Source: Hesseltinella vesiculosa
Taxonomy: Eukaryota; Mucoromycota; Mucoromycetes; Mucorales; Cunninghamellaceae
Length of the DNA stretch: 64,000 nt
NCBI GenBank assembly: GCA_002104935.1
Contig: MCGT01000012.1
Location: 558,001-622,000 of the forward strand
Direction of reading: 5' to 3'
Shown: piece by piece, positions 35,059-45,822 of the stretch
Numbering within the stretch: position 1 is the first letter of the stretch
Layout: each line of letters begins with the position of its first letter
Program-made: the position numbers and the translations under genes
The notes under the pieces: model-generated
The model's input: only the letters and a program-made list of their open reading frames with translations
The model's database searches: none
Told to the model about the DNA's origin: nothing

Positions 35059-36298
35059 TCCTGTTTCTTTTCTTTTTTTTTTCACGCCACCTTGTATATA
35101 GCAGCATTTCCAGCCCCATTTCCTTTTCAACCTCTACGCATTTTCAAAGAGTCCCGAATAAATATCTAACGATGCCAAGGCAGTTATTCCTTTTTTTTGC
35201 ATGAAGGTCTTCTTTTTTCCAAATGGCCTCTTTCTACAGTCAAAGCGTTGATAATTAACTATGGTAAAGATCATAGGCTTCTCTTATGTTATGGTTTTAG
35301 TCGAAGCTGTGTCTCATCCTATACTTTGTTAATGAAAAATTTGAAGTGAATTGGTGGGTATTGGATTTTCAATGATTTATTGACGCGCTTACAGTGTGCG
35401 ATGAAGTTAAATAGGCAAATGAAAGGAAAAAGGAGAGGCAAATAGCAATGTTCCATGTGTGAGCCGTTGAAGGAAGGGACGACAGGATAGATGGATTCGA
35501 ATGCAGGTCGTAAAAAAAAAAGCGTAAATTTTCAGTGGTGATTGTTTTGTCAGATCAACTAGGGGCCCCTGGGGGAAAATGGCTGGTTTTTCATTTTTTC
35601 TAGCTGTGGTGACAGGCGGGTTTTAATCATTAGGATGCGGGATTCACGCAAGCAGCGAAGCGTCAAACAGGCTAGATCTGTAAAGGTGACAGCAATGCAT
35701 TCTTCAGTTCAATGACAGGCTCCAGAAGCTTGTGGCATGCCGTTGGCGAGACAGAGCAGAGCACACCTTGTCAAGAGTCACTGACCTAATTAACAAAATA
35801 AAAATAAGGTGTATCATACTGCTCCATCGTTCTTTTTTTCTTGGTCGCATTACCAAAATGAAACTACCAACAACAAAGAAAGCCATTATGATTCGTTTTT
35901 CATAGATGGATGACCAGGTGCCAGCAAGATGGTTTGTGCATAATGTATGGTTGGTCGTCTTCTACGGCGCTTGGTAAGTTCGTGGCTCACCACCACGACG
36001 TCTGCGATGTCTGTGGCTGCATGTACATGACTGGTCTCATCAAAAGTTCTGTGCAAAATTTTGGGCCCATTGGTGGAGACTGGGTGTGGAGGCTCTCACG
36101 GCATTTTACCAAATGCAACAGATTCCTTCCTGACTGGAGACAATAAAGCAACTACCATGAGAAGTGTACACATGGTCATGATCAACGGCTAACGGCGGGC
36201 GGTGAGGAGCCTGATTGGCTGTTGAGCTTGCCCTTGTCCCATTTTAAGACTTTTCTGCTAGGCTGCACTTTTTCTTTTTTGACTCACACTCTGCCAAA
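35059..36298. other. Spacer, no convincing gene
   Basis: About 1.24 kb between the SET gene and the TENA/THI-4 gene, including the promoter of the latter. Nothing recognisable is seen. Confidence 0.5.
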
Positions 36299-37144
36299 AT
36301 GACGCCAGCATTGACAGATCACCTTTTGGCACTTGAAAAGGATGCGTACAAGAAAGCAACGCGACATGAATTTTTGGAAAAAGTAGGCAAGCATACCATT
36401 GCGCCTCAGCATCTTCGTGCTTGGATTGAACAAGACCGCGGGTACACGAGTGGTAAAAAAAAACCCTGAACCTTGTCATTCAACTCTAAAATAATGGTGA
36501 AAAAAAAAAACATTACACTTTTAGGGTATACGCGAATGATGGGGTTGATGATGTCTCGGCTGGCCCTGTTCAATGATGTGCGAGATTATGGTGATAATGA
36601 TCCCAACTACAGCGAGCAACATGCCCAGCGCACGATGAAACTGTTATCTTTTGCTGTGTCGAATGTGTTTCGGGAATGCCAAATGTTCACGGACTTGCTA
36701 TCAAGGCCTGCCTATCGAGCATTACCAGCTGCTCCACTCCAGCCTTGGACTCTTCGTTACGTTGACTTTCACCAAAAGGTGGCGCGCACGGCTGGCTACG
36801 ATCTGGGTGAGGCGTTGGTGCTGCTATGGGCGATGGAACGGGTGTTCTTGGATGCTTGGCGCCACGCCAAAGCAGTGCAGGCTGAGCACTGGTCGCCTGA
36901 AGCCCGATCCACCCACGACGGCAACGAAGAGCAAGCGTCACATCACGATACGATTGGCGAGTTGATCGACAACTGGACAATCGATGAGTTTGACGAGTTT
37001 GTGGCAGAATGCGCTGCCCTGGTGAACCATCTCGACACCTCGGATCCTCGCCGACTGCAAAGCCTCGAAGCAGTGTATCGTGAAACTCTTGCCTTGGAAG
37101 TCAAGTTTTGGGACATGGCTTTCGAGTCTGTACAAGACCAATAA
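36299..37144 (+). CDS. TENA/THI-4 family (heme oxygenase-like fold) protein
   Basis: Two exons (36299-36452, 36525-37144) give 257 residues, all helical in appearance. The start, with HEFLEKVGKHTIAPQHLRAWIEQDRGYT, and later YVDFHQKVARTAGYDLGEALVLLWAMERVFLDAW fit TENA/THI-4 proteins; compare the conserved Y-x-x-W/E helix. The end resembles the family's final LETLALEVKFWDMAF-type helix. Relatives act in thiamine pyrimidine salvage, but many fungal members of similar length are uncharacterised, and the thiaminase-II active cysteine is not apparent. So the fold is well supported while enzyme activity is not. Confidence 0.75.
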
Positions 37145-38126
37145 ATCGCCGTCACGTTGACCTCCTGGCCAGGCAAGCTGGTTGAGGAAAAAATGGAAGT
37201 CTGTGACACAGGGGGAGCCAGGGACATTGGCCTGATGAGATGATTGAGAAAGGTTAAAAAAGAGAGGGGATGTCTGTGCAAGAACAAACAAACAAATAAA
37301 AAGCAATCATGGATGACGCAAGTGGGAGCAATGCACGTTTTTTCCAAGTGGTGTGAGATTTTTGTTTGCAAGTTAAAATGGCAATGGACCAGGCACACCA
37401 GGCACCATGAACGGATAAATGATGGAATGTCACGGGGTGAAGATGCCTGAACTGTTTATGTTTTGTTACGTTTTTTTTTTCACATTGTGCAACTTTTATT
37501 ATCGGTCAAACACAAAACTTTTTTTGGAGGGGACAACGTCATGGTTAAAATGGGAAGGAACCGACGAAAAGGAAGTGAGCGCTTTTTTAATTTTCCGAGG
37601 TCAATGTCGATAAACACGTAGAAAACGTCGTTTTTGTTGGCTGCAAAAAAGGAACCCATCAGCTCGGGTCAGCAGGAGAAAGAAGGAAAGTGACGTCCCA
37701 AGAAATCACCTGAGCCAACGGTAGGTAGGACAACAAACTTTGGATGAAGCTCGAGCCATGCCTTGGGTGGGACAAATTGCAGGCGATTGCCATTAAAAAT
37801 TTTAAAAGGTGGACAAGAAGCACAGCAATTTGGCGAGTGATGAAATCATGGGTATCATTTTTATTTTTTTTATTTTTCATTTTAAATAAAATAAAAAAAG
37901 TGGGTCAGGAGTGGTAATGCATTGTTGGGATGAAGGTTATTTTTTGTTGAGATGAAGAGGAAAGTTGGCTTGGATCCCTCATGGACGATGGGGCAGAATG
38001 GGTATTCTTTTTTTTTTTTTTCAGGGTTACAGGTACACAAAGAAGAGAGTGCGAGAGCAAAAAGGTGGGTAATAATAAAAAAAAGCCAAGGCTTGGACTT
38101 GGCCGTGAACAGAATGCTGTCCTTTT
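37145..38126. other. Convergent spacer
   Basis: About 1 kb with short open frames only. T tract near 37471-37480 and 38008-38021. No gene supported. Confidence 0.45.
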
Positions 38127-38339
38127 TTATGACGATTCACGCAAGTTGACGACCACATGCATCCATTCGTGATGACGAGTAGAGAAATGGTGGTTGATCC
38201 ATTTGTAGACAAACGAGCCATACATGCGCACAAGCAATCGTTCGGAGCAGATGGGGCAAGTGCGATAAGTGTATTTAGCGTGCATTTTTCGAGGCGAAGG
38301 CTTGGCAAGTAAAGAGTGAGTAGATAAGAGAGTAGCCAT
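38127..38339 (-). CDS. Small CPIC/His-rich protein, 70 residues, function unknown
   Basis: A short intronless gene model. The protein has Cys28 and Cys31 in RTCPICSERLL and His residues at 50, 51, 56, 57 and 61 (INHHFSTRHHEWMH), so a CxxC plus HxxxxxH zinc site is plausible. The N-terminal 20 residues are Ser/Leu/Lys-rich and could be a targeting sequence. A TATAAAT on the minus strand at about 38455-38461 lies 115-120 bases before the ATG, and the leader between them is pyrimidine-rich. I do not recognise the family. It could instead be an exon of a longer gene or a chance frame, but the zinc-site pattern and promoter argue for a real gene. Confidence 0.45.
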   Translation of the reverse strand: MATLLSTHSLLAKPSPRKMHAKYTYRTCPICSERLLVRMYGSFVYKWINHHFSTRHHEWMHVVVNLRESS

Positions 38340-39247
38340 ATGATTTTTTATAAGAGAAGTATGAAGGGATATGAAATGAAATTCAGTGGGTATCAAAGGG
38401 GAAAAAAGTGACAGTGAAAGAAGGAAGAAGAAGAAGAAGAAAAAGGCTGAGACGAATTTATAGTCAGGGGAGCGAAGGGGGTGACCCGTTACAATTTCAA
38501 TCCATGGCTCCTTTTTGTGCATCCCTTTACTTGGCTCCCGCCTACTGAAGTTTGCTTTTTTTGTGTCTCGCCCCATGATCTTTTTTTATTTTTTCATGCA
38601 CCTCTTGTTTGCTGTATTGTGCAACACCAGTAAATTCTCATGTGGGTCCTAAATATGGGCTAGATGGCCATGGCTGTTCCAGTGATTTCATTTTTGGATC
38701 CACGAGATGATGGCCAGAAAAGGGAACGCTACGTTTTTTTATCTTGTGCACTTGGGAGCTCGAGATCTGTTCTTGTTTCTGCAAGAGCCAAGATGTGACC
38801 CATGAAAATGATGCACGCTGATGCCCGGAAAAAGTCAGTCGCTTGGAGTGCTTTTTTTTTTCTCCCCTGAACCCCAAACTGAAAGGTGGAAACTGTTGTT
38901 GGGAACCCCGGGTGTTGCCCTTAAAAAAAAGGATTGTCACAGGGCTCAAAAGTGTGTGTTTGTGTGTATCCTTGAAATGTCGTGTTATTTTTTTTTTTTT
39001 TCACCAAACCGTAGTACATTTTTGTACGGTGATTTTTTTTTTTTCTGCACATCAAAGGACCCGAGTCTTGTTCCCCTTTTTTTCTTCTTCCTATCCAAAC
39101 CCCATTTTGCTCTTGATGAAGGAAGTAGATGTTTTATGATGATGATGATAAGGTATCACGATATCTTTTTCTTCGATCTGGTCTCAAGCAGGTCTTGTGA
39201 ATGCAACCCCACCCCATGACATGTTTATTTCGAGAAGCAGGAGGAAA
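38340..39247. other. Spacer, no convincing gene
   Basis: Promoter of the small CPIC gene and then about 0.65 kb with several T tracts (38848-38860, 38988-39001, 39031-39044). Nothing else seen. Confidence 0.45.
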
Positions 39248-40664
39248 TCAGCAAGTATCCGGTGAAGGAGGGTGAAAGGGATAAGCTTTATGTACAACCA
39301 CGTCTGTTCCCGAGACTTCATAATGGTGGGGGTGTCGCTCCAGGAGGGTGATCAGTTTTGCCTTTGATTTGCACAACTGTCGGATTCTCAAGATGGACCA
39401 CAGAGATGCCAAAGTAAGTGTCATGGGGGTAAATGTCCTCAGGTCGCTGGCAGGCACCTGAGCCTCGTGCTCATTGTCACTGTCGCTGGATGAGCTTGAC
39501 CAGTCATCCTCTTCCGCCATTGGTTGATTCGAATCGGCGGTAGTTTCGTCAGGAGGATTTGGCCAAGATGAGGTTGCTTGTGAGACTGTCGGCCAGGAAT
39601 AGACGGACAGATCGAGATCAGGGTCGCTGGGCACCGCGGCTTGGCGCTGCTGAGCGGCTGTTTTTTCATGCACCTCCAGCATCTTGGCTTGGCATAGGTC
39701 GGCCACAAAGCCATCAATGCAAGTTAATATGTCGCTGTCGGGAAGAGGAGGTTCTTGGTAAAATGGGTATTCGTAATGAGCAATGTGCTGATGCTGGTGG
39801 CGATTGGTCAAGGGAGGCGGAAGGTTGTTAGAACGCCGCTTTGTCAACACGCATGCCTGACTACAATGGCCATGCTCCAATTGGTCCTGTTGTCCATGCA
39901 ATAAGCCAATACCATGGAATTCGGTGGTATACCCATATTCATCAGCAATGCCGAGACACCTGTGCAGAAAAAAAAAAGGACGGGTCAGCTAAAGAACAGG
40001 TTTTTTTTTTTTATTACCAAGCTTGGAATTCGGCCCGTGTCCATTCAAACTTGTGATCATCATGACGAAACTGGGAGTGAGGTGTGCCATAAAAGAGGTT
40101 GGGAAAGTGGTGGTTGTACTCGGCATTGGGGGTAGTGACAATGACCAGAGGCGGAGCATAGTGACCAAATAAGACCGTGCGCAGCCCATGCAACGTGTCT
40201 TCATGGAGATGCTCGATGACCTCGGAGCAAATCCAGGCGTCACAACCCATCGACTGAAACCGTTCGTCATAGTTGTCGACAGAGCCTTGATATAGATCCA
40301 CTGTCAGTGGCCAATCCCGTAGCTGTGTATAGTCTGTTGGCCAGGGCTGGCACGCTGTCTTTGCTTCTTCCAGTACATTAGGATCAATATCAATGCCAAC
40401 CAAATGATCAAAATGGTGATCATCATCCGTTCCAGGTGAGATCAAAAACGATGTCACTGAACATTCGCCACAGCCATAGTCCATAATCTAATAATAGTGA
40501 AGGTAATCAAAAAGCGTGTTAGTAACCATCGCTTGATTGGGTTTTTTTTTCATTCCACGGACCCGTTTGGCATTGTGCTGTTTCAATTGGTCGAGAATGA
40601 AAAATCGACGCTGTTCCCATAATGCAGGGATAAAGCGAGTCGATGATATTCCTTGATCATCCAT
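39248..40664 (-). CDS. HEN1: Small RNA 2'-O-methyltransferase HEN1
   Basis: Three exons (40563-40664, 40018-40487, 39248-39959) give 427 residues. HEN1 methylates the 3'-terminal ribose of small RNAs and protects them from uridylation and decay. The Rossmann methyltransferase core has IMDYGCGECS for SAM, LVGIDIDPNVLEEA, and the metal site formed by Glu123, Glu126 and His127 (CSEVIEHL) with His179 in DDHKFEWTRAEF. This is the EEHH set that defines the family. TTPNAEYN lies between. After about residue 215 the protein is a long Pro/Ser/Asp-rich tail, unlike the compact animal HENMT1. The first splice donor (GTCCGT) is weak, but the junction keeps phase. It is divergent from the PPR gene. Confidence 0.92.
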
Positions 40665-40831
40665 ACAACTCACATGTAATGGGAAATTATAAAAAAAAAA
40701 GCGTCGGCAACCCTCCCCCTTTATTTTGCTGGAGTCTAGTCAATTGAAAGCCAGCTGGCTATTTTTTTTTTTCTTGTTGCACTTTTTTTTTTTTTTTTTT
40801 TTGCTTGCCTCTTTTTTTTCCAGATTTGCTC
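40665..40831. promoter_or_regulatory. Shared divergent promoter HEN1/PPR gene
   Basis: A 167-base gap with T tracts at about 40761-40771 and 40783-40802 near the PPR start. No TATA box is seen. Confidence 0.5.
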
Positions 40832-42823
40832 ATGCATCGGTTACGTCCCATTACGCTACGATCCAGGCTGTTTGTATCCAACAGATCCGTCTTGACACAG
40901 CCACCAGCAAGAACATCAGCCTGGCTACAAAAGCAAGCCTTGCTTGATCGCTGTTGTCTCAATCAAGCTTGTCATTATTCTCAATCTTCCACCCTGCCCA
41001 GCACACCCACCCCTACGGATACCCAGCCTGTCCCCAAGGAACCACCCCAGCTGACATTATTCCGCACCGAACTAAACAACCTGGCGCAATCGACACAGCC
41101 CTCAGCATCCATGATCCATGACCTCTGGCGCACGTACCTGCATCTCCAGTCGCTGGATCCCACCTTGCTCACCCGCAAAGATTATGCATCCTTCCGGGCG
41201 ATCCTTTGGAAAAATAAGCAATGGGGCGATGAAGATCGCATTCTTCAAATGCTACAGGACATGCAGCCCCACCATGACTGGACGCTGCTGGAATACAACG
41301 AATACTTCATGATCAAGCTGTACCAGGCTCGCTATCAAGACATCCTGGACATGTATCAGAGCACATTTACCTCGGCCAATATCGGCATGAGCTCAGGGTC
41401 CTTTAATGTCATCCTGGCTACCTTTATCATGCTTGGCCAAGAAGACAAAGCCCAGCAGCTGATCCATGACGCCGTCCACCGTTTCAAGGTGTGGCCCGAC
41501 ATTCGCGACTTTCGACGCACGATGAACCGATGCTTACCAGGCGATTCCCAAGTCGTCCAAACAGGTACGGGCTTGATTGCCCGCTTTGGCTTTGCGCATG
41601 TCGATGTGCTCAACAGCAACCTTGCTCATCTGCTCCGAAACCGCACCGTCGACGATGCCTTGTGGGTCTATGACGAGGCCATGCGCCACGGCCACCCCAT
41701 GAACTTCAAGACCTACTCGCTGCTGATCTGCAGCCTGATGGATGCCAAGAAGAACCGCCTCTGCTTGACGATTTACCAGCAGATGCGCCGGCAAGGTCTG
41801 GTGGCTGATCGATCGATCGGCTCGGCCATGCTGTCGCTGTATGCTCACCGTCGCCAGCTGGACGAAGCCGAGAATCTGGTGCGCGAGATGCTTTCGGCCG
41901 GCCATACCATGAACGAGGTGATTTACAACCAACTGATCAAGGTCTACTTCAAGTGCCGGCGCATGGACAAGGCTTTGCAAACGTTCGACGCCCTCCAAAA
42001 GGACCCGCAACTCAAAGTGAACGACATTGTGCTCAACACCATGGTCGATGGCCTTGTCATGAACCGACAGCTCCAAGCAGCCCAGCTCCTGTACCAGCAA
42101 ATCCTCGACAAATCCGACGTGCTTGTGCGCCCCGACAAGGTCACCTTCAACACGCTCCTCAAAGGGTTCGTGGCCAACAAGGACTATCGCTCAGCCCAAG
42201 ATGTGATCAGCGACATGGTGCGCTATGGCTGTGAACCCGACACCGTGACGTTCACCACCTTGGTCAACTCCTTTTTCGATCTGGAAAACCCCACCGACAC
42301 CCGCCAACTCCTGTCCACCTTGCAGGCCGTCGGGCTGGACAAGCCAAACTTGTACACCTTCAATGCCATCATCCATGGTTGGATTCGTGCCGGGAACCTG
42401 GCCGAAGCCCAGGCGGCGCTGGCCATGCTGCCCACTTACAACCTGCAACCCTCGATACATACCTACACCAGCCTCCTGCAGGGTTATGCCGATACCATGG
42501 ACCTGCCCAAGACCATGGCCACCTTTCAACATATGGTACGATCCGGCATCAAGCCCGACCGAGCTGCCTATCACTACCTGATCCATGGCCTTCTCCACCA
42601 TGATCGTTACCACGAAGCGCTCGCCAGTCTCCAGCACATGCGCCGAGCCCAAATCAATCCCACCATCGATACCTGGCGCATCTTGCTCGATAGCTTTGTC
42701 AAGACTCGCCAATGGGATCTCGGCCGGGATCTTATTAAGGAATTAGAGCAAAGCGGCTTCTCCATCACGTCGCCGGCGCTGCTCCGTAGTTATAATGTGT
42801 TGAAAAAAGGCTCTGCTCAATAA
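40832..42823 (+). CDS. Pentatricopeptide repeat (PPR) protein, probably mitochondrial
   Basis: A single-exon gene for 663 residues. The basic N-terminus (MHRLRPITLRSRLFVSNRS) looks like a mitochondrial presequence. From about residue 290 there are about ten consecutive 35-residue P-type repeats. Examples are IYNQLIKVYFKCRRMDKALQ, TFNTLLKGFVANKDYRSAQD, TFTTLVNSFFDLENP, TFNAIIHGWIRAGNLAEAQA, TYTSLLQGYADTMDLPKTMA and AYHYLIHGLLHHDRYHEALA. Such arrays bind RNA one base per repeat and act in organelle transcript processing, stability or translation. The RNA target cannot be told by eye. Coding GC is higher than in neighbouring spacers. No SMR or LAGLIDADG domain is seen. Confidence 0.9.
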   Translation: MHRLRPITLRSRLFVSNRSVLTQPPARTSAWLQKQALLDRCCLNQACHYSQSSTLPSTPTPTDTQPVPKEPPQLTLFRTELNNLAQSTQPSASMIHDLWRTYLHLQSLDPTLLTRKDYASFRAILWKNKQWGDEDRILQMLQDMQPHHDWTLLEYNEYFMIKLYQARYQDILDMYQSTFTSANIGMSSGSFNVILATFIMLGQEDKAQQLIHDAVHRFKVWPDIRDFRRTMNRCLPGDSQVVQTGTGLIARFGFAHVDVLNSNLAHLLRNRTVDDALWVYDEAMRHGHPMNFKTYSLLICSLMDAKKNRLCLTIYQQMRRQGLVADRSIGSAMLSLYAHRRQLDEAENLVREMLSAGHTMNEVIYNQLIKVYFKCRRMDKALQTFDALQKDPQLKVNDIVLNTMVDGLVMNRQLQAAQLLYQQILDKSDVLVRPDKVTFNTLLKGFVANKDYRSAQDVISDMVRYGCEPDTVTFTTLVNSFFDLENPTDTRQLLSTLQAVGLDKPNLYTFNAIIHGWIRAGNLAEAQAALAMLPTYNLQPSIHTYTSLLQGYADTMDLPKTMATFQHMVRSGIKPDRAAYHYLIHGLLHHDRYHEALASLQHMRRAQINPTIDTWRILLDSFVKTRQWDLGRDLIKELEQSGFSITSPALLRSYNVLKKGSAQ

Positions 42824-43311
42824 ATGACACGAGATAGATCTCTATGACCAGATGCCTAATGGGGACGATTCAATGCATAGCAACAAAAACAAAAAAGAAT
42901 GACCAAGTGAGGGGGGCAGGGATTTGCATTTTCTTGTGCAACGTGGGTATTGCTGTCAAACCTCATGGTTGCAAAATCAGTTGAAGACAAAGGGGTGTGT
43001 TTTGACTCTATTTTTTTAATCATTTTTTTACGAACCACGAAGTTGGAAAGCAAGATCATGAAAAAAAAAAAAAAAAAAAAAAAAAGGAGGGAGGGGTCGA
43101 GGAAGAAAGGAGTTGGCTCTCGACGACGGATTGCCAAAAAAAAAAAAGGGGGGGGGGGAGTTTTTCATTGGGGCTCCGTTGTGCGCAAAAAAAAGGAGAG
43201 AGAAAACGGATGGTTTCCTCTTTTTTCCTTGTTCCCCTCCTTTTTTCTTTTTCTTTTTCTTTAATCCCTTTACGATTTATCAGTTTTTATATTGTTTCTC
43301 TGCAACCCTCG
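42824..43311. other. Spacer with homopolymer runs
   Basis: About 0.5 kb. It carries an A tract of about 24 bases at 43062-43085, an A run followed by a G run at 43135-43160, and a T-rich leader before the F-box gene. Confidence 0.5.
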
Positions 43312-45324
43312 ATGGCGTACGAACCTCACTTGCTGGGACTTCCGAATGAACTGATTCTTTATGTTTTTGGCAACTTTTTGGAATTGCCTGATGTTTGGAC
43401 ATTGCTGCAGGTGTCCAGCCCGGTGCGCCGGTTTGCCATGGATACGATTCAAAAGCGATGGAAGATTGAGATGATACATACTGCCGACTCCATGATGAAG
43501 ATTCAATGCCGTGGGGCTCTTATTGCCCTGGAAGCACTGTCTAGGCAGCTGTGTCTCCACACCACCGACTGGCCATTGGGTCTCGTGCCAGCATCGCCAC
43601 CAACCATACCGTCTCACTCTCCTCTCGTTGCTCCTCCCCCTTCTTCTGACAACCCATCGCTGCCCTTTCTTCCCCACCGCTTTGCTTCGCCTGTCTTCTT
43701 TACCCTGCGCCGCCATCAGCTCGTCCACGACCAGTTCCCACACCCTGGCGACGACGACCACCAGGACGAAATGGAGCAGGCTGAAGGCATCGACGACCAA
43801 ATGATGGAGGAGGACGAAATGGAAGACGACAATGAGATGGGCGACGAACACAGCCTGCTGCAAAGGATGATGACCCCTCTACCTACCCGCCCGCCTTTGC
43901 CGATGGTCACTGTACCTTTGCCACTCGATCCACAAGCGCCAAGGTCTCACGACAACAAAGTATTCGAGGATTTGATGCGCCAAGAAGACCTGCTCCACCA
44001 GCGCATTATTCGGGGAATCACCTCCTACAAGCACAAGTACGTGTTGATCGAAGACATCGACATTCGCAATCGGATCCGAGCCACCGTCGATGTGATCTTC
44101 CACCATGCCGTCTTTGTGTCGGCCATGACCCGCCATACACGTGACCCCCTGGCCGATGATCCACAGCTACAGCACCACCAAACCATGACCCATCAACGAA
44201 GTATGGCAGCGATGTTGGTACGGCTCATGACCCGGTTGGATGCCGCCTTTCCATCGTATTGTCGCGAAATCACGTACACCTTGGCCGATCATATCAAGGC
44301 TTTTTTGGAATATACAGGTTACAAGCTGTTGATGCAACGTCCTCTGCTGCAGAAAAAAAAGCACCTGTTGGAACAACATTCGGTTTCACCGTCCGTGTCC
44401 CGGCCGTTGCTGATGCCGTCTTTCAACGACCTTGCCAGCCGCTCGCCTCTGTCTCTGCAGCCTCAGCCTCAACCTCAGCCGCTCTCCTTGCCACCTCCGC
44501 CTTCTCAGCGACCCCAACCGCCTCCACGGCACCGGCCTGTGCCTACCTACCAGCCCCAAAGTATAGACGATGCCTTGCTGCATCCCCCCGGTTCCAACAG
44601 CAACATCCGCCATAGTCCTGACGATCCTCACCAGCCCATACCCCATCCACCAGCCCAGCCCCATCTCGACCGCTTCCGAGCCTATGTGTTTGCCACCGCC
44701 CATCAGCACCGGTTTGATTCGCCGTTGCCATCGACAACGCCTGTCGCGGTATCACCGACGCATCCCAGCCACCTGTCGTTATTGCTGCATACCGATCCAT
44801 TGTATCAAGCCCACCGTCACCTACCGTTGACCTTGCATAGCATGGCTGCGTGCTTTGACCTGATGGGCGCGTCGTTTGTAGGCAAGATCCTGGGCGAAAA
44901 CCATGTGGAATGCGCGATCCAGCGGTCCTGTGAGCTGTTAACCGAATCCCTGGTACCTGTGAAAAAGGCCTTGCTGTCGGACCTATTGGAAGATTGGCTG
45001 TCGATCAAACGGGGCTTGGTTGCTGGTGAGTTGTGTCGGCTTGTGCGGACCGAAATTCAGAAATGCGATCGTCCAGCCTCATCCTCCTCTATGGACACGT
45101 TATTCAACACGTTCCCCTTGGCTCCTCACCAGCACATGCGTCTACCTCAGCGACCGAGAATTCAGCCGCGTCATGTACCACCACCCTCTACACCTGTGGA
45201 TGAAGCCATGGCTGCCCTGCCCTCCTTTTTATTGGAACAACGCCCTCCCTACTCTGGCTCTTCTTCTTCTTCTTCTTCCGACACCACTCTTGTTCAAACC
45301 CAAACGTCTGTTTATCCATCTTGA
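43312..45324 (+). CDS. F-box protein with long disordered Pro/His/Gln-rich region
   Basis: A single-exon gene for 670 residues. Residues about 6-45 form an F-box (LLGLPNELILYVFGNFLELP, then VWTLLQVSSPVRRFAMDTIQKRW), which would bind Skp1 in an SCF ubiquitin ligase. The rest carries no WD40 or leucine-rich repeats. There is an acidic stretch near residues 140-185 (EQAEGIDDQMMEEDEMEDD type), then two helical blocks near residues 215-350. A Pro/Gln/His-rich disordered part (about 365-475) follows, and another helical block near residues 500-580 with SFVGKILGENHVECAIQRSC. These helical blocks may form one split domain that I do not recognise. Substrate unknown. An AATAAA lies at 45469-45474. Confidence 0.75.
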   Translation: MAYEPHLLGLPNELILYVFGNFLELPDVWTLLQVSSPVRRFAMDTIQKRWKIEMIHTADSMMKIQCRGALIALEALSRQLCLHTTDWPLGLVPASPPTIPSHSPLVAPPPSSDNPSLPFLPHRFASPVFFTLRRHQLVHDQFPHPGDDDHQDEMEQAEGIDDQMMEEDEMEDDNEMGDEHSLLQRMMTPLPTRPPLPMVTVPLPLDPQAPRSHDNKVFEDLMRQEDLLHQRIIRGITSYKHKYVLIEDIDIRNRIRATVDVIFHHAVFVSAMTRHTRDPLADDPQLQHHQTMTHQRSMAAMLVRLMTRLDAAFPSYCREITYTLADHIKAFLEYTGYKLLMQRPLLQKKKHLLEQHSVSPSVSRPLLMPSFNDLASRSPLSLQPQPQPQPLSLPPPPSQRPQPPPRHRPVPTYQPQSIDDALLHPPGSNSNIRHSPDDPHQPIPHPPAQPHLDRFRAYVFATAHQHRFDSPLPSTTPVAVSPTHPSHLSLLLHTDPLYQAHRHLPLTLHSMAACFDLMGASFVGKILGENHVECAIQRSCELLTESLVPVKKALLSDLLEDWLSIKRGLVAGELCRLVRTEIQKCDRPASSSSMDTLFNTFPLAPHQHMRLPQRPRIQPRHVPPPSTPVDEAMAALPSFLLEQRPPYSGSSSSSSSDTTLVQTQTSVYPS

Positions 45325-45822
45325 AACGGCCTCTCCCTTTTTTTTTATTTTTGTTATTTTTTTTTATCCCTTTTTCTTGTTCACGCTTTCTTTTTTCATT
45401 TTTTTCATTTTTTTTTTTTAATTAGCCATGCCCTCACATCAATGATTCCCCCCCCCTCTCTTTATCCCAATAAACTTCATCTTTCATTTTTGATGGGTGG
45501 CGGGCAAATCATGAAGACACCCTGTCGAATCGCTGGAGATCATGGTATTTAAGTTTCGTGTGAAAAAAAAAGGGGGGGTCGAAAGGAGACATGAAACCTG
45601 AGGCTGGCAGATGGAAGAAGCAGAAAAAAAAAACTTTATTCTTTTTTGGGAGGCTTGAGGCGACTAGAAAAATAAATGATACAAAACAAGGGAGAAAGAA
45701 AAAAAAAAAAAAAGAGAGAGGGAAAAAAAACATAATGATAATAATATACGAGACGAGAGAAGTAAAGCGACGGTCATAGGAGAAGGAGAGGGTGAGAGGT
45801 GGTGTGAGAAAGGAGGGACATG
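45325..45822. other. Convergent spacer
   Basis: About 0.5 kb with the F-box gene poly(A) signal at 45469 and A/T homopolymers (45405-45420, 45699-45713). No gene. Confidence 0.5.

Noticed and set aside
41534..42712. Long minus-strand open frames (173 and 188 codons) inside the PPR gene
   Set aside because: They are antisense shadows of the GC-biased codons of the PPR repeats.
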